This document shows, in pieces, positions 25,075 to 32,948 of a DNA stretch of 64,000 nucleotides. The number at the start of each line of letters is the position of its first letter. The stretch's first letter is position 1. Source of the DNA: Gemmatimonadota bacterium. GTDB taxonomy: Bacteria > Gemmatimonadota > Gemmatimonadetes > Gemmatimonadales > Gemmatimonadaceae. The stretch spans positions 620,001 through 684,000 of the forward strand of contig BJHH01000001.1 in assembly GCA_014192065.1 (NCBI GenBank), given 5' to 3'. Below the pieces are notes generated by a model, which searched no databases, was not told the origin of the DNA, and saw only the letters and a program-made list of their open reading frames with translations. The position numbers and the translations under genes were made by a program.

Positions 25075-26571
25075 TCAGTCCCACCAGCCGTGGAGGAACC
25101 AGCGATTTCCGGCTGGCGTGGATGCATGTGTGCGTGCGGTTGTTCCGGGAACGCGCGCGTTGGCGTCGCGAAAGATCCAGACAAGCACGCCTTGCTTCGT
25201 GACGCAGCGGAAATACTCGCGCGCGTAGGCGTGGTCGGCGTCCCAGTGACGGCCCGAGACGCGCTCGGGGCCAGCGACATTCACAATCTCGTGCCAGCCA
25301 TTGGCATCGCGGTAGCGCACGGGAACTAGATGATCGCGCCGGGGCGCGGTCTCAACGCTGATCGCAAGCGGGGCGGGGGCGAGTTGCAGCAATAGCTGTG
25401 GTCTCGTTGGCGCGCGGCTGCCGGTCGCGACGGTCGCGTAGCCATTCGCTGGAGTGAGCCGCTCCCGCACGGTGTCCACTGATGTGCGCGGCACCCACGT
25501 CGTGCGTTCGTCGAGGAGTGGATGCGCCGAGTTCTGCGGCACGACGACGACATCACCCTGGTCCTCGATCAGCCGCGCGACGGCGTCTTCGGTGGACTGG
25601 CTGCTCGCGAGTCCCTTGTCGAACAGGTCACCCTGCGGCGCCTCGCGCTCGGCGATTCGTGACGCGTGTACGGTGATGCCCGTGACGGCCGCCGCGAGGG
25701 TGATGCGCTCGAGGCGCGCGCGCGTGATGCGTCCCCAGGTGCGCCGATTGGCCGTCGCACGTGCGGCGCGGATCACTTCGATGTGCACCTGGGTGTTCGT
25801 GAGCGCGAACTCGACCGTGAGTTCGCGTGCGCCTTCGCCAGTCGTGGCGAGCGTGGTGCAGACGCGCTCGATGAGGTTGTTGAGTACGAAGAGGAGCCGC
25901 ATGGGATCCTTGAGCGCGTATTCCACCCAGTCGAGTGAGGCGTGCGGTGCGTCGGGCGGCGTGCTCGAGAAGATCAGCCGCGGATCATCCGCGCGGGCGA
26001 GGCGCCAGAGCGGCACGGCGGTCGCGCCGAGCCGTACTTCGATGGATTCGCGATCCAGTGCCGCAAGTTCGCCGCAGGTGGTGACGCCAATGCCGAAGAA
26101 GAGCGGACGGAGTCGCGGGTCGTGATGGAGCGTGGTGAGCGGGAAAAGGGCGACGTATGCGCGATCGGTGCCGGGGGGTACGACCACCAGCGGACGCGCA
26201 CCGTACACCGCCGCGAGTTGCGCTGCGACCGGGGTGTCGGCCACGCCTGCATGAACGTCGGCAATTCCGCGGCGTTCGAGTATGACGATGAGTTCCGCGG
26301 CGAGCGCGGCCTTGCCGTGCACGGAAAAGCCGTGCGCGTCGGCCCAGATCACGCCCTGCTCGCCGGCCTTGCCGATGGCCACGCGTGGTGCGCGGGCCAG
26401 CAGCGTGGCAGCGATTTCAGGGAGAGGAGGGTGGCTTGGCGGGTAGGCTCTTGCTTGCGGCGCTGACGACGCGGCGCCGGGACCGGCTGTTGCCAGTTTT
26501 GGATTGACCAGGCCTGATGGTCCGACCACGACGGTCAGCCAGGCCGGACTCCAGAGACAGACGAAGCTCAT
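25075..26571 (-). CDS. imuB: ImuB, catalytically inactive Y-family polymerase-like protein, 498 aa
   Basis: The protein starts MSFVCLWSPAWLTVVV, the usual ImuB/DinB-like opening in which the catalytic Asp pattern of Y-family polymerases is lost. It contains a degenerate palm ('GVIWADAHGFSVHGKAALAA'), the little-finger-like middle, and a characteristic ImuB C-terminus: 'RPQLLLQLAPAPLAISV', 'VAGPERVSGRHWDADHAYAR', 'YFRCVTKQGVLVWIFRD', 'RWFLHGWW'. ImuB is the hub that connects ImuA, DnaE2 and the beta clamp during mutagenic lesion bypass. The chosen ATG at 26571 overlaps the end of imuA by 155 nt; the frame is open further up but only antisense to or within imuA. A clamp-binding motif was not identified with confidence. 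Confidence 0.85.
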   Translation of the reverse strand: MSFVCLWSPAWLTVVVGPSGLVNPKLATAGPGAASSAPQARAYPPSHPPLPEIAATLLARAPRVAIGKAGEQGVIWADAHGFSVHGKAALAAELIVILERRGIADVHAGVADTPVAAQLAAVYGARPLVVVPPGTDRAYVALFPLTTLHHDPRLRPLFFGIGVTTCGELAALDRESIEVRLGATAVPLWRLARADDPRLIFSSTPPDAPHASLDWVEYALKDPMRLLFVLNNLIERVCTTLATTGEGARELTVEFALTNTQVHIEVIRAARATANRRTWGRITRARLERITLAAAVTGITVHASRIAEREAPQGDLFDKGLASSQSTEDAVARLIEDQGDVVVVPQNSAHPLLDERTTWVPRTSVDTVRERLTPANGYATVATGSRAPTRPQLLLQLAPAPLAISVETAPRRDHLVPVRYRDANGWHEIVNVAGPERVSGRHWDADHAYAREYFRCVTKQGVLVWIFRDANARVPGTTARTHASTPAGNRWFLHGWWD

Positions 26572-27208
26572 GCGACTGCACCGGAAGAGTGAACTCGGCG
26601 CGCGCGTTCCATCCCAGGGCGCGCACCTCAGCGTGAAGCCGGACATCGTGCGCCTCGGCGGGATCGCCGAAGGGGTCGTGATGCCAGCGGTATGACTCGG
26701 GCGCGATGCGTACCGAGAGACGGAGCGCGGCGACGTTGGCTTTCGTGGCCACCACCACCAGCGCGCCACCGCCTTCATGCGCAGCGCGAACGAGGCGCAG
26801 GCTGTCGGCGCTTTCGAGATCGACGCCGGCGAGGACGACAATCCGGAATCCACCGGAACGGAGGAGGAGGTCCGCTGCGCCGATGGCCTGCTTGTCGCCG
26901 CGCGGGCGGACGAGCAGGGGGCCATCATCCCAGAAGGCGCCAGTGATGGTGAGCGAACCGTCGATCCACGCGGCGCGATCGCCGGCGGTGATGCACGCCT
27001 GACAGGCTGCGCGAAGAATCGACGTCGATCCGCCCTGTGGTTCGCAGGCGGAAAGTTTGCCAAGCGGGAATCCGCCGTTTGGGAGCGCGCGATCGAGTTC
27101 CGCGATGCCGGTGGATGCCGGACGCGAGGTACGGCGCGCGAGGGGCATCGCATCGGGAAACTTCTGCTCGAGCAGTGCTCGGAGTTCGGCGAGTTGGGCG
27201 GCTGCCAT
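26417..27208 (-). CDS. imuA: ImuA, RecA-like mutasome protein, 263 aa
   Basis: A RecA/SulA-like protein. 'STGIAELDRALPNGGFPLGK' matches the start of the RecA-type core. The Walker A region is degenerate ('ACEPQGGSTSIL'), and 'GGFRIVVLAGVDLESADSLR' sits at the Walker B position. ImuA works with ImuB and DnaE2 in translesion synthesis and has been described as binding RecA. The ATG at 27208 lies 25 nt after a perfect TATAAT on the minus strand, and I see no Shine-Dalgarno. The last 50 residues, rich in Arg, Lys and Ser, are encoded in the stretch that also encodes the ImuB N-terminus in another frame. A direct-repeat element precedes the -10 box. Confidence 0.85.
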   Translation of the reverse strand: MAAAQLAELRALLEQKFPDAMPLARRTSRPASTGIAELDRALPNGGFPLGKLSACEPQGGSTSILRAACQACITAGDRAAWIDGSLTITGAFWDDGPLLVRPRGDKQAIGAADLLLRSGGFRIVVLAGVDLESADSLRLVRAAHEGGGALVVVATKANVAALRLSVRIAPESYRWHHDPFGDPAEAHDVRLHAEVRALGWNARAEFTLPVQSHELRLSLESGLADRRGRTIRPGQSKTGNSRSRRRVVSAASKSLPAKPPSSP

Positions 27209-27221
27209 CTATAAGAAGGAG

Positions 27222-27257
27222 ATTCGGGACTGGATTATAACCCGAATAAAAGCCGAA
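27222..27257 (-). promoter_or_regulatory. imuA promoter with direct repeat and palindrome around TATAAT
   Basis: On the minus strand TTCGGC (27257-27252), TTTTA, TTCGGG (27246-27241) form a direct repeat of 11-bp period. One base later comes TATAAT (27239-27234). The second hexamer also forms one arm of a perfect palindrome ATTCGGG-N12-CCCGAAT (27247-27222) that encloses the -10 box. A protein bound here would cover the promoter. The direct repeat matches the one before dnaE2. Confidence 0.65.
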
Positions 27258-27279
27258 AGTAAGCGCGGGGGGTTGGAAG

Positions 27280-27303
27280 AGCTGTAGCTGTAGCTGTAGC
27301 TGA
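27280..27303. repeat. Short tandem repeat (AGCTGT x3 + AGCTGA)
   Basis: Three exact copies of AGCTGT followed by AGCTGA lie between the divergent imuA and comM-like genes. The tract is too short to classify, but hexamer tracts can vary in copy number. Confidence 0.7.
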
Positions 27304-27415
27304 GGCGGTCAGTCGCCCGTCCCTCCCCAACGCCTTCCCGCGCACGGCGGCGATTCGATGCGGATGGGAATACACCGGTGATGCGCTCGGACGGGCTAGT
27401 CGCAATTGTGCCCCC

Positions 27416-28948
27416 ATGCTCGCCTCCATTCGGTCCGCTTCCGTCATCGGCATCGACGCAATCGACGTCACAGTCGAAGTCGACGTGGTGCCCGGGCTCC
27501 CGTCCTGGACCATCGTCGGCCTAGCATCGAACGCGGTGAAAGAGGCGCGCGAGCGGGTGACCGCCGCGCTCGCCAACTCGGGATTCGATGTGCCGTCGAG
27601 GCGGATCACGGTGAACCTCTCCCCGGCCGACGTGCGAAAGGATGGCACATCGTTCGACCTGCCGATCGCGCTCGCACTGCTGGCCGCGACGGGCGCGATC
27701 GACCCCGCGAAGCTCACCGGACTTATGGTCGCGGGAGAACTCGGGCTGGACGGCAGCATTCGCCCAATTCGCGGCACGCTTTCGCTCGCACGTGCGGCGG
27801 CTCGCGCCAAGGCACGGTTGCTCGTGCCGGAAGCGAACGTCGCCGAGGCGATGCTCGTGAGATCTCGCGGTGTCGCCACCGCGGCGATGCTGGCGACACT
27901 CGTCGCCGAACTACGAAATGGCGGACCAAGTCCCGTGAGCCCCGATTCCATGGCGGGTGCGAGCAGCGCGGCAGGTGCTGAGTCGCCCGACTTCACCGAC
28001 GTGGTGGGCCAAGCGTCGGCCAAGCGCGCGCTCGAGATCGCGGCGGCCGGCGGGCACAACGTGCTGATGATGGGGCCGCCGGGTACCGGAAAGACCATGC
28101 TCGCGCGGCGACTCCCCGGCATTCTCCCCGCGCTCACGGAGGACGAACTCCTCGAGGTCGTCGCGATTCATTCGGTGGGTGGCCTCGTCATGCCTGGAAC
28201 CATTCCGTCGCGCACGCCGCCCTTTCGCGCGCCGCATCACACCATCTCACTGGCGGGCCTCATCGGTGGCGGACCGGGGCCGCGGCCGGGTGAAGTGAGT
28301 CTCGCGCACCGCGGCGTGCTCTTCCTCGACGAACTGCTCGAGTTGCCGCGTCACGTACTCGACGCCATGCGGCAGCCGCTCGAGGATGGCCGCGTCGTGA
28401 TCGCACGCGCGGCGCATGCAGTGGCGTTCCCGGCGCGATTTCAACTCATCGCCGCGGCGAATCCCTGCAAGTGCGGATATGCCGCGAGTCAGGACGGCCG
28501 GTGTCAGTGCAGCACGACCGACATCGAGCGCTATCGATCGCGCCTCTCGGGCCCGCTCGCCGACCGTATCGACCTGCATGTGCATGTCGGCACGGTCGAG
28601 ATCGCCGCGCTCGGCGTTGCGCCGAACGAAGAGTCGTCAGCCGCCATTCGCGACCGTGTGGCTATTGCGCGCGATCGGCAGCGCACGCGGTATGCAGACC
28701 TCGCGGGAGCGTGGACGAATGCGGAGGTGCCGGGGCGCTGGCTGCTGGCGCACGGCGGCGTGAGCCGCGACGCGCACGCGCAGATTATCGATTCGGCTCG
28801 CCAGCTCGGCATGAGCGCGCGTGGGTTCCATCGTGCACTCCGTGTGGCGCGCACGATCGCCGATCTGGACGGAGAGAGCGGCGTGGGCGCCTCGGCGATG
28901 GCCGAGGCGCTCCACTACCGAGGATCAGCGATGACGCGGGGCAACTGA
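27416..28948 (+). CDS. ComM/YifB-family Mg-chelatase-like AAA+ protein, 510 aa
   Basis: The three-part layout of the family is complete. An N-terminal ChlI-like Lon-type domain ('VPGLPSWTIVGLASNAVKEA', 'RRITVNLSPADVRKDGTSFD') is followed by an AAA+ core with Walker A 'GPPGTGKTMLARRLPGILPA', Walker B 'GVLFLDELLELP' and the zinc-like 'NPCKCGY....CQCS' insert. The C-terminal Mg-chelatase domain ends near 'ARTIADLDGE'. ComM is a hexameric helicase that drives branch migration when single-stranded DNA is integrated during natural transformation; YifB homologues are widespread. Competence genes are not otherwise visible here. It is divergent from imuA, with 207 nt between the starts, and convergent with the btuB-like gene. 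Confidence 0.93.
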   Translation: MLASIRSASVIGIDAIDVTVEVDVVPGLPSWTIVGLASNAVKEARERVTAALANSGFDVPSRRITVNLSPADVRKDGTSFDLPIALALLAATGAIDPAKLTGLMVAGELGLDGSIRPIRGTLSLARAAARAKARLLVPEANVAEAMLVRSRGVATAAMLATLVAELRNGGPSPVSPDSMAGASSAAGAESPDFTDVVGQASAKRALEIAAAGGHNVLMMGPPGTGKTMLARRLPGILPALTEDELLEVVAIHSVGGLVMPGTIPSRTPPFRAPHHTISLAGLIGGGPGPRPGEVSLAHRGVLFLDELLELPRHVLDAMRQPLEDGRVVIARAAHAVAFPARFQLIAAANPCKCGYAASQDGRCQCSTTDIERYRSRLSGPLADRIDLHVHVGTVEIAALGVAPNEESSAAIRDRVAIARDRQRTRYADLAGAWTNAEVPGRWLLAHGGVSRDAHAQIIDSARQLGMSARGFHRALRVARTIADLDGESGVGASAMAEALHYRGSAMTRGN

Positions 28949-29007
28949 CGCGTGTGTCCAGCACGGCGGCACCTCCACCCGCGCTCGTCAGCGTGTGATG
29001 GGTTTGT

Positions 29008-30963
29008 TTAGTGTTGGTAGTGGACGCCGATCACCGCGATCGTGCCGGGTGCCCGAAAGCGAGCCACTTCGTCGTATCGAGCCGCGAACAGGTTGTCGAT
29101 CCGGCCCGTCAGCGAGAGCCCGTGCCCGCGCACCGGAACGTTGAATGACAGGTCCACCTTGGTGTGCGCAGGGAGTATGACAGACGCCGCCGGGTACGCA
29201 GAAAAATCGCGATCTGATCGCTCTCCCACCCGTCGTGCGACAAGTTGAACGCTGCCGTCTTTGGCGAACGCGCGTGCGACGGACGCCGAGATCGTGTGTG
29301 GTGGCCGACGAATGAGTCGCTCATCCTTCACCTACGACGCCGATGCGCTGGTGTCGAACCCGGTCGCGGTGACTCGGGTGTCGGTCCAGCTGTATCCGGT
29401 GGCGACGGTCGTCTGCGCCGAGAGTCGCCACGATGCCTCCAGCTCCAATCCATTGGCATTCGCCCCAGCGACGTTGAAATAATTCGGCGCGCCCGGTGAG
29501 GGTGTCGTTGCGCTGTACTGGATGACGTCACGAAGCCGCTGCACGTACCCGGTCAGCTTGATGGCAGCCGCTCCACCGGCAGTGGTCAGGTCGAGTCCGA
29601 GTTCGGCACTCTGCGATCGTTCGGGCTTGAGCGCTGCGTTCCCGGTCACATAGCCGGTCGCGAAGTTTTCGAAGAAACTCGGCGCCTTGAAAGCCGTGCC
29701 GACTGCCGCCCGCGCACGAATCAAGCGATTCGGCGCGTAGGCCACACTGGCACGCTCTGTCATGAAGCGGCCGAACGCGCTGTTCGCGTCGAGGCGCGTG
29801 CCGACGGCAAACGAGACGCGAGTCGTCGCGTCGCCCATCGCCTGTGCGTACCAGCCGGTGTTGTGGCGCGATGCCTCAAAGCCACCGGCATTGGGGCCGT
29901 ATGCGCTCAAGGAGAGAGAGCTGCTGCGCTCCCGGTCGCGCGCGACCTCGGCGCCCACCGTCACCGTGGTGTGGCCACCCACTCGCGCGTTCACGCGTAG
30001 ATCAGCAGACCGGTGCGTGCGAACGGAGCGCGAGTAGAATCCGAAGAATCCGACTGTGTCGCCGGCGGTGTCCGGCCCGTCGTTCGATCGCGGCAGGAAC
30101 TCGTGCGACGCTAGTGTGACGCGCAGGCCGAGCCGGTCGGTGATGCGCCGGCCCGCGTCCACGCTGAGCGTGAGGCGATGATCGGATTGTTCGGCGTTGC
30201 GATCGTTGACGGTCCCATCGAAATCCGTCGGATACTGGTATGTGCCCGCAGACCATCGGGCGGCGAGGCGCGCGTCGGTCATCGTGTCGGGCGCGATGCG
30301 GACGGAGCCACTCAGCACGTCGTTCACGTAGCGGTTGTTGAATGGCAGTATGCCGTCGGTCGAGTGCCGGGCAGCCGAGAGTGAGCCACCGGCACGCGCA
30401 GTGCCACCGGACAGCGAGGCCGTGGCATGTCTCGATTGCGCTGTGCCGTTCTCAGCTCCGGCGCGGAATGCCAAGGGGCCGCTGCCGTCGTGCGTGAAGA
30501 TCTGGATGACGCCGGTCACGGCGTCGGAGCCGTACAAGACGCTGCCCGGTCCACGCACCACTTCAATACGGTCGATGTTGTCTGTGGTGAAGTTTGCGAG
30601 GTCGACCGATCCGCCGGCGTCGTTCACTGGGACACCGTCCACGAGTACGCGCACGTAGTTGCTGTTTCCGCCACGGAGAAACAACGCGGTCTGCGAGCCG
30701 ATCGGTCCGCCCGAAACCAGTGTCGCGCCCGGCACGAGACGCAGCGCGTCCTGCACCCGCGTGATGCCCTGTGCCCGGAGGGCGTCGCCGCTGAGGATCG
30801 TCGTGGTCGACGTCGGTGCGACTGTCGTGATCGCCACTCGAGTTGCCGTGATGACGGCCGGCGTGAGTGTGTCGCGTGGAGAGGCGGTCCTGAGCGGTGA
30901 CTGCGCACCGATGGCCGTACCCACGACGGCGATCGCCAGTCCCGCGGTGCTCCTGAAAAACAT
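29008..30963 (-). pseudogene. btuB: BtuB-like TonB-dependent cobalamin receptor interrupted by an in-frame amber codon
   Basis: A signal peptide (MFFRSTAGLAIAVVGTAIGA) is followed by a plug ('ILSGDALRAQGITRVQDALR', 'FLRGGNSNYVRVLVDGVPVN', 'IDRIEVVRGPGSVLYGSDAV') and a barrel. At codon 544 the frame meets a TAG (29334-29332), directly after 'TGFDTSASAS'. The same frame then continues with 'VKDERLIRRPPHTISASVAR' and 'SLTGRIDNLFAARYDEVARF' to a normal TAA/TGA-type end at 29008, giving a receptor of about 650 residues. RRP-H and GRIDNLF are the conserved last-strand motifs of BtuB barrels, so the downstream part belongs to this gene. The single stop removes the last four or so strands. It may be a nonsense mutation (one base from TAC), a sequencing error or a read-through site. 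A cobalamin riboswitch precedes it. Confidence 0.85.
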
Positions 30964-30966
30964 AAA

Positions 30967-30992
30967 GGCTCCTATCTACTGGGAAAGGAGCC
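30967..30992 (-). promoter_or_regulatory. Hairpin sequestering the btuB ribosome binding site
   Basis: On the minus strand GGCTCC (30992-30987) and GGAGCC (30972-30967) form a perfect 6-bp stem. The second arm contains the GGAG Shine-Dalgarno, 5 nt before the ATG at 30963. This points to translational rather than transcriptional control by the riboswitch upstream. Confidence 0.65.
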
Positions 30993-30996
30993 GCAA

Positions 30997-31040
30997 CGTC
31001 CGGGGGAGTCGCGGGAGAATTCCCACGACAGGTCCGGACG
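30997..31040 (-). promoter_or_regulatory. Long hairpin of the riboswitch expression platform
   Basis: Outer arms CGTCCGG/CCGGACG and inner arms GTCGTGGGA/TCCCGCGAC (one G-U pair) nest into one long stem between the cobalamin aptamer and the SD hairpin. There is no U-tract, so I read it as a structural part of the switch rather than an intrinsic terminator. Confidence 0.5.
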
Positions 31041-31075
31041 CCACCATCCCTCCCCCGAGGAACTGAAAGTGTGGC

Positions 31076-31224
31076 GCAAGCGTGGGTCGTCTCCTGGCTC
31101 CGGGCCGCTCACTCGCCTTCCCGACACGAACGGTCAGTGGCTTGCTGAGTGAGCGTGGTGTGAGCGCCCGATACAGTGGCGGGGCCGCGCCGGTTTCGAA
31201 CCGGCTTCCGTGTCCCGCGCTTGC
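31076..31224 (-). promoter_or_regulatory. Cobalamin riboswitch aptamer
   Basis: Read on the minus strand, the region contains the conserved cobalamin-aptamer blocks. A GGAAGCCGGTTCGAAACCGG hairpin leads into CGGCCCCGCCACTGT, and the B12 box AGCCAGGAGAC lies near the 3' end. The ends pair perfectly as P1 (GCAAGCG with CGCTTGC, 31224-31218 with 31082-31076). Such aptamers bind adenosyl- or methylcobalamin and switch off uptake genes when B12 is plentiful, which fits the btuB-like gene 113 nt downstream. Confidence 0.9.
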
Positions 31225-31401
31225 AATTCGATTGTGCGATGAACCTAATCGGTGCGCGGCATCGAACGCAAACAGGTCGGTGTGAAGTCGGTGTGGCCGC
31301 GCTGTCGGCGGCTACGGTGCGAGCCGGTGCTCCCCCATACCCTAGGCTGGCGCCGTCGCATAGGTTCCCGTTAGTCGGCGATTTCACGCATCGGAGAGCC
31401 C

Positions 31402-32271
31402 TTGACGTCCCGCGAATCGACTGCCCCTGAGGGTCCCGCTGTCGAGCGCGAACGCGCGCTGGTGGAATGGCTCGTTGCGCGCGGATCGGTGCTGATCGGC
31501 TACAGCGGTGGCGTAGACTCGGCCTATCTGGCCGCCGTCGCGCTTGATGCGCTTGGGCCCGATCGCACGATCGGCGTCATCGGACGCAGCCCGTCGTACC
31601 CGGAGGCGCAGTGGGTGACGGCGCGGGAAATCGCCGCGACGATTGGCCTGCCGGTGCGTGAGATTGCGACGCAGGAGATGAACGATCCGCGGTACGCCGC
31701 GAATCCATCGAATCGCTGCTACTTCTGCAAGACGGAACTCTGGTCGCTCCTCGCGCCGCTCGCTCGCGAGCTCGGCTTCAGTACCGTGGCGGATGGCACC
31801 AACGCCGACGACCTGCACGGGCATCGCCCCGGTGCGCGCGCGGCGCGCGAATGGGACGTGGCCTCTCCGCTCGCGGAGGTTGGACTCACCAAGGCGGAGA
31901 TCCGCTTGCTCTCGGCGCTGCGCGGACTCCCCACCTGGGACCAGCCGTCGTCGCCCTGCCTGAGTTCGCGCCTGCCGACCGGCACGGCGATCACGCCGCT
32001 TCGGCTCGCGAAGGTCGAAGCGGCCGAACGCGCCGTGCGCTCGCTTGGCGTGTGCGGCGACCTCCGCGTGCGGTATCACGGAGAGACGGCGCGCGTCGAG
32101 ATGAATGCAGGTGAACTCGAGGCGTGGCGCACCGGCGATTCCCGGCGTCTCCTGCGCGACCGCGTGGTGGCTGCCGGATTCACGACGGTGGAACTGGACC
32201 TCCGCGGATTCCGTTCTGGAATGACGAACCAGCCTATCGATGCGGGCTCGCTCGACATACTGGAGGCCTGA
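31402..32271 (+). CDS. larE: LarE-type ATP-dependent sacrificial sulfur transferase, 289 aa
   Basis: A PP-loop ATPase with 'LIGYSGGVDSAY' (SGGVDS at residues 35-40) and 'SPSYPEAQWVTAREIAATIG', the LarE-specific S-Y-P-E-E-like motif. 'NPSNRCYFCKTELW' follows, then 'DQPSSPCLSSRLPTGTAITP', whose Cys186 corresponds to the sacrificial cysteine of lactobacillar LarE. LarE converts the dicarboxylated nicotinic acid adenine dinucleotide to its thio-acid form during nickel-pincer nucleotide synthesis for lactate racemase-type enzymes. LarB and LarC are not in the window. The start is TTG with GGAG 5 nt upstream; no better ATG exists. The stop overlaps the next gene's ATG (TGATG). It is divergent from the B12-controlled receptor. 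Confidence 0.9.
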   Translation: MTSRESTAPEGPAVERERALVEWLVARGSVLIGYSGGVDSAYLAAVALDALGPDRTIGVIGRSPSYPEAQWVTAREIAATIGLPVREIATQEMNDPRYAANPSNRCYFCKTELWSLLAPLARELGFSTVADGTNADDLHGHRPGARAAREWDVASPLAEVGLTKAEIRLLSALRGLPTWDQPSSPCLSSRLPTGTAITPLRLAKVEAAERAVRSLGVCGDLRVRYHGETARVEMNAGELEAWRTGDSRRLLRDRVVAAGFTTVELDLRGFRSGMTNQPIDAGSLDILEA

Positions 32272-32948
32272 TGTTCGGTTGTATGCGACGGATCGTGGTG
32301 CTCGTGGTGTTCGGCCTCCTCTTGGTGGTGGGCATTGTCGCCTACATCACGCGGAGCCGGTGGGAGCCAGCGGTGCGTGAGAAGCTTGGCATTCGTCCGG
32401 TGGCCACGACGACGGCGCCAGCGTGGGAGCCGGTCACAGCGGCCGGCGTCGCTCGCGTGCGGACGGCGATCGCCACGTTGCGCCGTCCGACCGGTCCGGC
32501 GTTCATCAATGTGCAGGTGGGTGATCTGGTCGCGTTTGCTATCGACTCGGCGTTCCGTGGCACCGTATCGGCGCGAAGAGAGGCCAACGGCGCCGAAGCG
32601 CTGGCCGGCGAGAACATGATCTCCATTCGGACCATCGTCAACATGAAGGACGTCGGTGGTGACGGAGCGTTTGGACCGCTTGGCAGCCTGCTCGAAGGGG
32701 ACCAGCGTGTGGAGGTCCGCGGCCGAATCGAACTCACCGGCCGGGGCAACGGACAGCTGCGCATCGAACGGATGGCGCTGGGCAACCTCGTGCTACCGGC
32801 CGCTGCGATCGGACCGTTGCTGCAGCGCATTGCGCCGCGCAAGGGAACTCCGGGTTCGACCGCCGCGATCGCTTTTGTACTCCCGGCCGCCATCGCCGAC
32901 ATCCGCGTGGCGCCGGGGCGCATCACGCTCTACCGAGGCACCAGGTGA
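32271..32948 (+). CDS. Single-pass membrane protein of unknown function, 225 aa
   Basis: One N-terminal transmembrane helix (MRRIVVLVVFGLLLVVGIVA, residues 5-24) is followed by a globular extracytoplasmic part of about 190 residues. That part contains 'INVQVGDLVAFAIDSAFRG', 'SIRTIVNMKDVGGDGAFGPL', 'RVEVRGRIELTGRGNGQLRI' and 'VLPAAIADIRVAPGRITLYR'. The alternating pattern recalls LmeA/DUF2993- or AsmA-like lipid-binding folds, but I do not recognise the family. The start overlaps the larE stop by one base, and the stop overlaps the GTG of the NtrC-family gene by 4 nt, so all are co-translated. Confidence 0.8.
   Translation: MFGCMRRIVVLVVFGLLLVVGIVAYITRSRWEPAVREKLGIRPVATTTAPAWEPVTAAGVARVRTAIATLRRPTGPAFINVQVGDLVAFAIDSAFRGTVSARREANGAEALAGENMISIRTIVNMKDVGGDGAFGPLGSLLEGDQRVEVRGRIELTGRGNGQLRIERMALGNLVLPAAAIGPLLQRIAPRKGTPGSTAAIAFVLPAAIADIRVAPGRITLYRGTR

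Noticed and set aside
26572-27153. N-terminal extension of ImuB through the imuA gene
   Set aside because: The frame is open but encodes Pro/Arg/Ser-rich sequence overlapping conserved ImuA; family similarity begins at the ATG at 26571.
27209-27415. LexA box of Bacillus or E. coli type before imuA
   Set aside because: No CGAAC-N4-GTTCG or CTGT-N8-ACAG is present; only the TTCGG repeats are seen.
28949-29007. CTGACG/CGTCAG inverted repeat between the ComM-like and BtuB-like genes
   Set aside because: The arms are only 6 bp and more than 30 nt apart, and one lies at the end of the coding region; not convincing as a terminator.
29008-29331. Separate small gene after the BtuB-like frame
   Set aside because: It is in the same frame immediately after a TAG and encodes the final barrel strands, so it is the continuation of the receptor.
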